Origin: Alphaproteobacteria bacterium
Lineage (GTDB): Bacteria > Pseudomonadota > Alphaproteobacteria > CAAHEQ01 > UBA3637
Reading direction: 5' to 3'
Assembly: GCA_017513365.1 (NCBI GenBank)
Contig: JAFXFY010000186.1
Location: 1-7,234, forward strand
DNA: 7,234 nt
This document shows, one piece after another, positions 1-6,851 of this stretch. The notes beneath the pieces are model-generated. The model was given only the letters and a program-made list of their open reading frames with translations. It ran no database searches and was not told the origin of the DNA. Every line of letters begins with the position of its first letter. The stretch's first letter is position 1. The translations under genes were made by a program, and so were the position numbers.

Positions 1-201
1 GAAGAAGCCGGCTATGAACCGACAAAATTCATTGATAAAATTGCAAATGCTAAAGCTAAAATGTTTAAGGATAGTGATTGGCATCGTTGCCCGTGTGATG
101 GACAAAATCCGAACAGATTTTGTATTTCCGAACAATGCCGTAAAGATGTAGAAGAAACGGGACATTGCCATTGTAATTGCTATCAAAAAAAATCGGCATA
201 A
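1..201 (+). CDS. Ferredoxin-thioredoxin reductase catalytic-chain-like protein (C-terminal part, 5' truncated)
   Basis: The frame is open from the first base to a TAA at 199-201, giving the last 66 residues; the start lies before the window. Seven cysteines cluster in the last 37 residues: a CPC motif at 30-32, single Cys at 41 and 46, a CHC at 56-58 and Cys60. In the catalytic subunit of ferredoxin-thioredoxin reductase, a CPC and a downstream CHC supply the redox disulfide and ligands of a [4Fe-4S] cluster that passes electrons to thioredoxin. The CPC...GHCHC order here fits that family. The middle pair is unusual: the family normally has a second CPC, whereas here the two Cys are separated by four residues. 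It is probably a cytoplasmic Fe-S redox protein. It could instead be another small Fe-S or zinc-binding protein. A terminator follows directly, so it ends its transcript. Confidence 0.6.
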   Translation, partial: EEAGYEPTKFIDKIANAKAKMFKDSDWHRCPCDGQNPNRFCISEQCRKDVEETGHCHCNCYQKKSA

Positions 202-218
202 TAATGATTAAATACCGG

Positions 219-252
219 ATAACGCCTTTCAAAAAAAAGGCGTTATTTTTTT
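219..252 (+). terminator. Intrinsic terminator after the Fe-S protein gene
   Basis: An 11-bp perfect stem (ATAACGCCTTT at 219-229 pairing with 236-246) encloses a six-base loop and runs into a T tract at 246-252. It lies 17 bases after the stop at 199-201. It should end transcription of the upstream gene and separate it from the giant gene, which has its own promoter further on. Confidence 0.9.
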
Positions 253-291
253 ATAAAAAACAATATACTAAGAGCAAAAAAACAAAATTAT

Positions 292-320
292 TTGACGATA
301 TTTCATTATCATGGTATAAT
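292..320 (+). promoter_or_regulatory. Sigma70-type promoter with extended -10, driving the giant gene
   Basis: The -35 box TTGACG (292-297) matches five of six consensus bases. A 17-bp spacer leads to a perfect TATAAT (315-320), and TG at 312-313 gives an extended -10. Transcription should start near 326-328, giving a leader of about 34 bases. It lies between the upstream terminator and the ribosome site, and nothing else in the gap looks like an operator. All elements are near consensus, so substantial constitutive expression is expected. That strength is an inference. Confidence 0.88.
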
Positions 321-349
321 AAAAGTATATCAGTTTTTAGTCATTTTTT

Positions 350-355
350 AGGAGG
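350..355 (+). promoter_or_regulatory. Ribosome binding site of the giant gene
   Basis: A perfect AGGAGG sits five bases before the ATG at 361. It fixes this ATG as the start and argues against the overlapping frame that runs through 177-476. Confidence 0.9.
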
Positions 356-360
356 TTCCT

Positions 361-3300
361 ATGACAGATACATACGATTTCAAACCAGAAACAATCAAAA
401 TTATTATGGCGGGACTAAAACCAGAAACACGGTTAAATCAAAGTGGAAAACAACAAGTGTATATGGTACCTCTTGATAATGTATCAGAAGAACAAATTAA
501 AGAAGCGGCACAAGCTTTAAAAGGATTGGTTGAAACAAGTTTGTATATGCAAGGAAAAAAATACAATAATGATATGCCAGCCGTTGAAGCATTCAACGCA
601 ATGGGCCAACCAACAATGTATCGTGGAACTGATGCAGAAGCAATTAGAATGATTGATAATATTGCAGATGTGATGCAAGAAGAACAAACAAAGCAAGATA
701 TGGATATTATCCGCAGTGTCTATACTCCCGTTATTAATGGTGATAATATTCAATTTAAAATGTTGGAACGTTATCAAGTTAATCGTGAAAATATTGAACG
801 AGCAGTCAAATTATTGGACCATCATTTTGGCGTTAAAATAAATGATCCTCAAGAAAAAGTCCCTCTGATGGCTAAAGCATATCGTCATACCGAATTAGAT
901 GTACCGGCAGAGTATGCCAAATATGCCATCCAAATGATGAGCGCTCAAGAAAACAAAGAAGAACAAACCGAAACAAAAGAAAAAGAAGATAAACCTCAAT
1001 TAATTACCCCAGAAAGAGAACAAGAATTAAATAAAGCTTATGAAGAATGGCAAGCCAAACGAGCCGAACAAATCAAACAAGTGGCCATCGCCTATGACGT
1101 TGCTCGCACTGAACGTGACGGAACGTATTTCAGACCTAAAGAAGGGGCAACTTCTGAAGAATTAGCCGCCGGTGAGCAAGCATTAAGAACATTAACCGAC
1201 GAAAAAATGAAAGATAAAAGATTTTATATTCCAAATGCCATTATTTCCATGGGGGCAATGAACGGACCTAAAATGTTTAGAGCCACAAACCAAAAAATTG
1301 ACGATACAGAAAAAGTTAAGGAGATTTTTGCCGAAATCGGCGAAGAGGTTAAATCCGTTGTCTTGCCTCAAACTCAAGAGCAAGAAAAAACACAAGAAGA
1401 ACCTGAAACAATTGATATGCCGGATTTAACGAATACAATTTCTGAACCGGCGGAAGCAGAACCGATTGTACAACAAATAACACCGCAAAGTCATGAAACA
1501 AAAATGCCGGCAACCAATGAACAAAAAGCCATAAAATATGCTCTTCAAACGGCAGCCGATTTAGAGAAAAACTTCATCGTTGTCGCCGGTAATTTAGAGG
1601 CACGTCCTTGGGTTTTACCGGAACAAATTGAAACCATCAAAAAACAAGTTGCCCCTTTATTAGAAACAAAAGATATAATAAAAGACGGACGGGTTATTGG
1701 GTTAGAACCGACCAATCCGGATCAAGCCGATGCCATATTCCAAATGATGGAGGCCGCAAAAGCAACGCGAACTATTTTAGATACCTATCCACAGATGGCT
1801 AAAAACCCTCAAGATGTTTTAAAATTATTTGCTGACAATTTAGAAACTATTCAAAAAACAGCCGAAGAAAATAAAAAGGCCGATAATACTGTTGAAACAC
1901 CCGCAGCACAACCGACCGAAGAAGTCATTAATGGGACAATTGTTAATCGCACACTTGAACCTGAGTTGTTGGCGGATTTAAACGATGACCGTACAGCAGA
2001 ACCGGCTCAAACAGAAGAAGAGTTATCCTATATTCCACCTGCAAGAATGGCCGAAATGTATGCTGAATTAAGTAAAGCAGAACCGACACCCGAAACAGAA
2101 CGCCAAAAAGAAGCCATCGGCAAACGCATGGATAAATTTATTGCCGATTATGTTGCCGGTGAAATCGTAATCAATCAAGATAATATCGCCGATACATATG
2201 ACGATATGAAAAAAGTATTGGATTTATACGGTCCGGAAGATAAAAATGCCTCTGTTGCCCGTGAACGATTAGAAAAAGAAATTGCATTATATGATAAAAA
2301 CAACCATTTAGAAGACATTACGCCAGCAGATGAAACCTATTTAACAAATCGTTTAGAGGCCGTTAAAGAGGCTTTAAAAGGCGTTGAGTTGGATACATAT
2401 TACACTAATTTGCGTTTCTTTGATAATGACAAAAAAGAAGTACCTCAATTAAACGAAAACGGTGAAATACGTGCTGACAGTGAATTGGCAAAATTATTAA
2501 ACATTGTAAAATCTGATATCTTGACCGAGCAAACTTTGGCAACGGGTTCTGTGGACCCTGAAAATATTGCCAAGCGAGCCAATGAATTATTGCAAGTTAA
2601 TACTGTGGCCTTAATGGCTGCTGATTTAAAACGTACCGGTGAAGATCCGACAACGGCACCCGAACGTCTTGAGGCCTTAAAAAATGGTCAAACATTTATG
2701 ATACCTCAAGGAACAATGGCAGGGTTTACGGCAACAAACGTCAATGAACAAGTGGCTCGGTTAAATCGTTTGGGAACAAAACTGAACAATAAATCCGGTG
2801 TTGTTCAACAATTGTATGAACCACTGAAAACTGTTGATCCGTTATCTGCGGAACGTTTTGGTAAACAACCTCAAAAAACAAACTTGTTAAAAACTTGTTT
2901 GAAAAAATTTGGATTGGGTTCTATGGCTGGTGCTTTGGCCAGTGGCGCCGGATTGGGAGCAATGGCCTGGACCTTACCGGCAGTTCCGGTTGTTGCCGGT
3001 GTTATGGCGGCTTATACCGCAGGCCATATGTGGATACAACGCAAACGTGAAGTTGACCAAGCTAAAAAAGAGGGAAAAGAACCATCATCCTTAAAGAACT
3101 TCTTTAAAAAGAATACGGTTCGGGCTTTATTAACCGGTGCCTCTTTGGGGGCCATTGCCATGGGATTACCGGCAGTTGCCTTAGGGATTGGTGCTGCTGC
3201 TGCCGCAGTTGGCTTTAAAGGTATTTTCAAACGCAACCGTCAAGAAGGGTATGATGTTAAAACATCTATTTTGCGGTCCGTTCCAGAATCCGTGGCCGGT

Positions 3301-6300
3301 ATTGCCGGTGCGATGCTGACTGGTGGTTTGATACATGGTGTTGCAATGGATTCTGCAGGACATGAACAAGCCGTAGCAGAAACGACCGAGACAACGGCTG
3401 AAACAGCTCAAACCACAGCTGAAACCGTTCAAACGGCAGCGGAACAAACTCCCGTTAATCCAACTCCAACCGGTACAGATACGGCTCCGACCGGTACGGA
3501 TACGGATACAGGCACAGAAACAACCGATAGCGGAGAAACCGGCACACCGACAACACCGACGGTTGAAGAAGCAGTGCAACAACCAACAGAAGAACAAACT
3601 CCGGTCCATGAGACCATAACATTGGAAGAAGTGGCACAAGCTCCGGCACCTGAAGAGGTAGTCATTGATCAACCGATTACACTGGGTGAACACACTGCCG
3701 AAACACCGGCGTTTGATATGACAGAGGATACTCCGATTACTTTGTCAGGTCAAGAAATAGCCGGCGAACCGATTGATTTAAATTCAACCACCCCCATTAC
3801 CATGACAGAAGACATGATTCAAGATACACTTGCCAATCAAACGACTTCGACTGTAGAACAACCGGTTGTCGGGACATCCAACATCACACCAGAACAACAA
3901 GAAGCCTTGTTGAATGATGATTTTGCCGAAGAGTTAAATGTTATTGATAAAATTGAACAACTGGCAAGAGAACAAGGAATTGAGGTTCCTCCTCGTGAGG
4001 TCGCTGACGGTCCAAACTTTGACCATTTTGAATTTCTTGAAAACTTCTTAAAAAAACCAGGAAATGAGGAATTAGCAGCAGAATATGAGGAATATATCTC
4101 TTATAATCCTTTACTGCCGGTAGAAAATATACAAGATCCGTCTGCTATCGCTACAAATGAACCAACAGTGGAAGTTGATCCGGACACAGGAACCACTTAT
4201 GTACATATGGAAGGTACCACCTATGCCAGCGGTCATGACATGTCTACCACAGAAGTCAACGTCCAACCCACTGCGGAAGGAGCACAAGAGCCTGAAACAT
4301 ATGAAGAGGCCGTTCCGATGTCCGAAACATCCAATGATCCGGCTATGACCTATGGTATCGGAACACAGCAAACAGTTAATTATGATATTCAAGTACAAAC
4401 AGCTGTTTTAGAAGATACTCCAGTTCATCATACTTATGAGACCTCAGCTCATGAGCTGGCCCAAGCTCGCTTGAATGGTGAAGGTATTTATGATGCCGCC
4501 GGCCGTCCGACAACACCGGATTACACACCGGAACAATTGGATAATGCCTTAAATCAAATTCGTTCCTTAGAGGGGACTCACCCTGAATTAACGGGAACGG
4601 GTGGAACCTCCAATGCCGATATTTTGATGTATAAATTAACCCAATTTAATAAATTGATTGCCGGCAATTCCGAATTAGATATCAATGGCACCCATATAGA
4701 AATTAATGACTCTTATGGTGTTCAATTAGATAATGGACAAATATATACACCGGCCAAATTACAAGCGGATTTACTGGCTGGTAATACACCTCCTATTTCA
4801 GCAGACCAAACAGCTGAAATGTTGGGTAAAGTAGAACTTTCCATTAGTTCTAAGGGACACTTTAACCAAGACATTGCCCATTTCCAAGAAAGTGGCAGAT
4901 GGTCTTATAAACCTGGGATGGATGCCGGTTTTACTGTTGAACCTGTTGTCAAAGAAGGACCAACAGTTGATTTATCTCAAATCAGTATGCCGGAAATTGA
5001 GATTCCAGACCCCATAATTGATGTCAATGTTGAACCTCAACCAGTAGAGTTAGGAGAAATGAATATTCCTGATCTGAGTGAGGGTTTACAACCTGCAGAA
5101 CACATTAATCTTTTTGGTGGAATTGGCCTTGATGGAGCAACAGAAGAAACACCTGTTGATGAAATTGGCCTTGATGGAGCAATAGAAGAAACACCTGTTG
5201 ATAAAATAAACCAAGAAGAAATAAGACAAGACGAAGCCAAACCTTTCGTTCCGTTTACACCTTATGAAAAGAATGAAGATTCTGAGGAAAAACATACTCC
5301 TGAAACACCGGTAGCCACAATTATGACTCCTGAAACGCCAGAGGTAGGAACTCCGGCAGCCACAACTCCGACTCCTCAAACGCCAGAAGTGGGAACACCG
5401 GCAGACGCAACTCCGGCTCCTGAAACGCCAGAGGTGGGAACACCGGCGGGCATAACTCCGTCTCCTGAAATGCCAGAGGTGGGAACACCGGCAGCCACAA
5501 CTTCGGCTCCAGAAACGCCAGAAGTAGGAACTCCGGCAGCCACAACTCCGGCTCCTCAAACGCCAGAGGTGGGAACTCCGACGGGCATAACGCCAACTCC
5601 TGAAATGCCAGAGGTGGGAAACACGCCTGAAACACCAATGGGAGTACATTTTAACTTTGGGGATGCGGTACAAACGCCGGCAATGGCTGACAGTGATTTC
5701 GTAATTCCTAATTCAACCGATAATGTATTCACATTTGATATGTCAAAACCGGAGAATAACGCTAAATATATGCGACCGGACAAAGAACCGGCACAACCGA
5801 TAGAACCCTCTCAGGAACAATTGTTGGGTCAATACAATGATTTGCGTATAGAACTGGCAAAACTGGAACAACAATTGATTGCAATGGGCGTTGTTTTAAC
5901 ACCTGAAGCAGGACAGGCTCCTCAACCCAAAGAAGAGGGAAATACTCCTCCATTGCCGGAAAAAGGCGGAAAAGAAATCATCTTTACCGGTCCTCAATTG
6001 GAAGGGAAAGAAGCTGTTGCCATCGGTAATCAAGGGATTGCCGGATTAATTGTTGGTAGAAAAACTGTAACCTTTAAACGCAACGGTTCAACCAAAAAAG
6101 GGAAAGCCAATGGCGATACATTCTCTATAATTGATGAAAATGGGAACATTATCGGTCGGACACACAGTGGTAATGAAGTCCAAAAAGGGTATGACAAATA
6201 CTACACACCAGAAACAGCAGCCAAAAATAAAGAAATGAGAAAATTCTTAAAAGAGGCCGAAGAAAAAGGTGATGTTGTTCAAATGGAAATCTTTGCCATT

Positions 6301-6846
6301 CAATTGGAAGGCAGAAAATGTTTAGCCTATATAGATGGTACCGGCCAACCAATCGGTCGTGAACAATCAAAAGGGGCATGGGAAAAAGCATTAGAAAATA
6401 CAAAAAATATTTCAAATGACGATAAAACCATTGCAACACCAATTGAACAAACGACTGAAGAAGCTGTTGCAGTACCGCCTGTTGTACCACAAGTACAAGA
6501 AGAAACGGTTGCGACACCTATCGTTCCGCCAATGCAAGAAGAAACGGCCGAAGTACCGGCAGCTCCGGCATTAACAGAGGCCGAGCAAAAAGCGGTAGAG
6601 GCTATCGTCAATCCAGAGGCGACATCCAGTGGCGTTGAAGCCGAAATTCAAAAGGATATGTTAAAATCGGCCGGTATAGAAACCGCACCGAAAAAAAGTG
6701 TACGAGAAACTTTAATGGGTATTGCAAAGTTGAATTTGCTGAATAATGGTAAAGAGAAAGCATCGGCCAATACCGTCAAAAAAGAACCTCAAGATAAACA
6801 ACCGTTTTTCAATGGGTTATTCAAGAAAAGAGGGCAAGGTAAATAA
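361..6846 (+). CDS. Giant repeat-built protein with a central hydrophobic cluster, 2161 aa, function unknown
   Basis: I do not recognise this protein. The start is set by AGGAGG five bases upstream and a strong promoter; the stop is TAA at 6844-6846. Visible regions: residues 1-840, mostly helical and charged, with about six divergent modules and Glu/Gln/Lys-rich linkers (195-235, 335-385, 500-560); 842-997, three hydrophobic segments with basic flanks; 1007-1067, Thr/Glu/Gly low complexity; 1086-1165, a 20-residue repeat; about 1350-1525, a possibly globular region; 1588-1615, two 14-residue copies; 1646-1759, a 15-residue Pro/Thr repeat; about 1818-1842, a short coiled coil; 1870-2005, a duplicated QLEG domain; 2042-2067, an acidic Pro/Glu repeat; 2110-2161, a basic tail. 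Only two Cys occur (846, 1987). No signal peptide, Walker motif, LPxTG or other catalytic signature is seen. Positive linkers suggest a cytoplasmic N-terminal half, and the acidic stretch after the last segment suggests an exported C-terminal half. A surface or envelope-spanning structural protein, or a secreted effector, would both fit. It appears monocistronic, with its own promoter and terminator. Confidence 0.93.
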   Translation: MTDTYDFKPETIKIIMAGLKPETRLNQSGKQQVYMVPLDNVSEEQIKEAAQALKGLVETSLYMQGKKYNNDMPAVEAFNAMGQPTMYRGTDAEAIRMIDNIADVMQEEQTKQDMDIIRSVYTPVINGDNIQFKMLERYQVNRENIERAVKLLDHHFGVKINDPQEKVPLMAKAYRHTELDVPAEYAKYAIQMMSAQENKEEQTETKEKEDKPQLITPEREQELNKAYEEWQAKRAEQIKQVAIAYDVARTERDGTYFRPKEGATSEELAAGEQALRTLTDEKMKDKRFYIPNAIISMGAMNGPKMFRATNQKIDDTEKVKEIFAEIGEEVKSVVLPQTQEQEKTQEEPETIDMPDLTNTISEPAEAEPIVQQITPQSHETKMPATNEQKAIKYALQTAADLEKNFIVVAGNLEARPWVLPEQIETIKKQVAPLLETKDIIKDGRVIGLEPTNPDQADAIFQMMEAAKATRTILDTYPQMAKNPQDVLKLFADNLETIQKTAEENKKADNTVETPAAQPTEEVINGTIVNRTLEPELLADLNDDRTAEPAQTEEELSYIPPARMAEMYAELSKAEPTPETERQKEAIGKRMDKFIADYVAGEIVINQDNIADTYDDMKKVLDLYGPEDKNASVARERLEKEIALYDKNNHLEDITPADETYLTNRLEAVKEALKGVELDTYYTNLRFFDNDKKEVPQLNENGEIRADSELAKLLNIVKSDILTEQTLATGSVDPENIAKRANELLQVNTVALMAADLKRTGEDPTTAPERLEALKNGQTFMIPQGTMAGFTATNVNEQVARLNRLGTKLNNKSGVVQQLYEPLKTVDPLSAERFGKQPQKTNLLKTCLKKFGLGSMAGALASGAGLGAMAWTLPAVPVVAGVMAAYTAGHMWIQRKREVDQAKKEGKEPSSLKNFFKKNTVRALLTGASLGAIAMGLPAVALGIGAAAAAVGFKGIFKRNRQEGYDVKTSILRSVPESVAGIAGAMLTGGLIHGVAMDSAGHEQAVAETTETTAETAQTTAETVQTAAEQTPVNPTPTGTDTAPTGTDTDTGTETTDSGETGTPTTPTVEEAVQQPTEEQTPVHETITLEEVAQAPAPEEVVIDQPITLGEHTAETPAFDMTEDTPITLSGQEIAGEPIDLNSTTPITMTEDMIQDTLANQTTSTVEQPVVGTSNITPEQQEALLNDDFAEELNVIDKIEQLAREQGIEVPPREVADGPNFDHFEFLENFLKKPGNEELAAEYEEYISYNPLLPVENIQDPSAIATNEPTVEVDPDTGTTYVHMEGTTYASGHDMSTTEVNVQPTAEGAQEPETYEEAVPMSETSNDPAMTYGIGTQQTVNYDIQVQTAVLEDTPVHHTYETSAHELAQARLNGEGIYDAAGRPTTPDYTPEQLDNALNQIRSLEGTHPELTGTGGTSNADILMYKLTQFNKLIAGNSELDINGTHIEINDSYGVQLDNGQIYTPAKLQADLLAGNTPPISADQTAEMLGKVELSISSKGHFNQDIAHFQESGRWSYKPGMDAGFTVEPVVKEGPTVDLSQISMPEIEIPDPIIDVNVEPQPVELGEMNIPDLSEGLQPAEHINLFGGIGLDGATEETPVDEIGLDGAIEETPVDKINQEEIRQDEAKPFVPFTPYEKNEDSEEKHTPETPVATIMTPETPEVGTPAATTPTPQTPEVGTPADATPAPETPEVGTPAGITPSPEMPEVGTPAATTSAPETPEVGTPAATTPAPQTPEVGTPTGITPTPEMPEVGNTPETPMGVHFNFGDAVQTPAMADSDFVIPNSTDNVFTFDMSKPENNAKYMRPDKEPAQPIEPSQEQLLGQYNDLRIELAKLEQQLIAMGVVLTPEAGQAPQPKEEGNTPPLPEKGGKEIIFTGPQLEGKEAVAIGNQGIAGLIVGRKTVTFKRNGSTKKGKANGDTFSIIDENGNIIGRTHSGNEVQKGYDKYYTPETAAKNKEMRKFLKEAEEKGDVVQMEIFAIQLEGRKCLAYIDGTGQPIGREQSKGAWEKALENTKNISNDDKTIATPIEQTTEEAVAVPPVVPQVQEETVATPIVPPMQEETAEVPAAPALTEAEQKAVEAIVNPEATSSGVEAEIQKDMLKSAGIETAPKKSVRETLMGIAKLNLLNNGKEKASANTVKKEPQDKQPFFNGLFKKRGQGK
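457..2784 (+). repeat. About six divergent modules in the N-terminal part of the giant protein
   Basis: At protein level a module recurs. It has an amphipathic helix of the type EExIxxAxxxL, then 20-30 variable residues, then a strand-turn-helix of the type AMxxPxM(Y/F)RxT. Best copies are residues 33-105, 131-193 and 258-326. Weaker copies are 407-463, 657-720 and 747-808. Copies 1 and 3 share AM, P, M, an aromatic, R and T at identical spacing (80-90 and 299-309). Copies 1 and 5 share a KEALKG/AQALKG helix (49-55 and 668-674). Copy 2 keeps YRxT at 174-177. The similarity is not visible at DNA level, so the duplication is old. Confidence 0.55.
2884..3348 (+). repeat. Triplicated hydrophobic module, probable membrane cluster
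   Basis: Three hydrophobic cores lie at residues ~852-892, 920-952 and 977-997. Copies 1 and 2 align without gaps at an offset of 64 residues: about 12 of 19 residues from 857-875 match 921-939, including LPAV, and LKxF before the core also matches (847-850, 911-914). Copy 3 matches copy 2 at an offset of 62 (ALTG, then AM). Cores 1 and 2 are over 30 residues long with a central Pro, so each could be a two-helix hairpin; core 3 is long enough for one pass. Lys/Arg-rich linkers precede core 1, separate cores 1 and 2, and follow core 2. Gly and Ala are frequent, as in closely packed helices. Confidence 0.75.
3379..3561 (+). repeat. Thr/Glu/Gly low-complexity stretch
   Basis: Residues 1007-1067 are almost only Thr, Glu, Ala, Gly, Pro and Asp. 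Short sub-repeats are visible: TAETAQT followed by TAETVQT (1013-1026), and PTGTDTA followed by PTGTDTD. It starts just after the last hydrophobic segment and looks like a flexible acidic spacer. The six-base-scale similarity makes it prone to slippage. Confidence 0.7.
3616..3855 (+). repeat. Four-copy 20-residue (60-bp) degenerate repeat with ITL heads
   Basis: Residues 1086-1165 divide into four units of exactly 20 residues, each beginning ITL or ITM (1086, 1106, 1126, 1146); the last three are preceded by Pro (QP, TP, TP). The interior is acidic and variable. A further PIDL at 1137-1140 may be a half unit. Alternating hydrophobic ITL and acidic stretches suggest short strands of a repetitive beta structure or a binding-motif array. 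That interpretation is inference. Confidence 0.6.
5122..5205 (+). repeat. Two-copy 42-bp tandem duplication
   Basis: Bases 5122-5163 and 5164-5205 are head-to-tail copies differing at two of 42 positions. They encode 14-residue units beginning IGLDGA and ending EETPVD plus a charged residue (1588-1601, 1602-1615). The near identity means a recent in-frame duplication. Confidence 0.92.
5296..5637 (+). repeat. 45-bp tandem repeat encoding a 15-residue Pro/Thr unit
   Basis: Six full 45-bp units start at 5341, 5386, 5431, 5476, 5521 and 5566. A partial seventh starts at 5611, and a degenerate leading copy covers 5296-5340. The unit reads EVGTPAATTPxPETP with variation. Units 1 and 5 end PQTP and differ at two of 45 bases. 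Units 3 and 6 share GITP and PEMP. The product is a rigid, extended Pro/Thr-rich stalk or linker. Copy number is likely to vary between strains by slippage or recombination. There are no spacers, so this is not a CRISPR array. Confidence 0.93.
5971..6360 (+). repeat. Duplicated QLEG-containing C-terminal domain
   Basis: Residues 1871-1900 and 1974-2000 match at about 102 residues' distance: an EI-F strand, then QLEG(K/R), then a short strand and IxGR. A middle segment (1921-1933), with IIDENGNIIGR, resembles the second half of the later copy, IDGTGQPIGR. The region is Gly-rich with alternating hydrophobic residues, so it is probably beta. It is separated from the stalk repeat by a coiled-coil-like helix (1818-1842). 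I cannot name the fold. Confidence 0.5.
6484..6561 (+). repeat. Two-copy 39-bp repeat encoding a VP--QEET unit
   Basis: Residues 2042-2054 and 2055-2067 share VP and QEET at a 13-residue period. The DNA shares a CAAGAAGAAACGG block in each copy. This is an acidic Pro/Glu-rich linker between the QLEG domain and the basic tail. Confidence 0.55.
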
Positions 6847-6851
6847 AATTC

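Noticed and set aside
177..476. 99-residue + strand frame overlapping the terminator, promoter and start of the giant gene
   Set aside because: It runs across a terminator and promoter, has no ribosome site, has Lys/Tyr-rich composition typical of translated AT-rich noncoding DNA, and overlaps a well-supported start.
5296..5637. CRISPR-like array
   Set aside because: The units are contiguous and in frame, with no unique spacers between them.
5086..5673. 195-residue minus-strand frame opposite the Pro/Thr repeat, rich in Ser/Arg/Cys/Trp
   Set aside because: It is a shadow of the 45-bp repeat read in reverse; it has no promoter or ribosome site, and its composition follows from the repeat. 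The minus-strand frames at 5321-5638, 3181-3693 and 6149-6517 were rejected for the same kind of reason.
361..6846. LPxTG-anchored adhesin, autotransporter or phage tape-measure protein
   Set aside because: There is no signal peptide, no sorting signal and no C-terminal barrel pattern. There are no phage genes nearby, and the gene has its own promoter and terminator between housekeeping-type genes.
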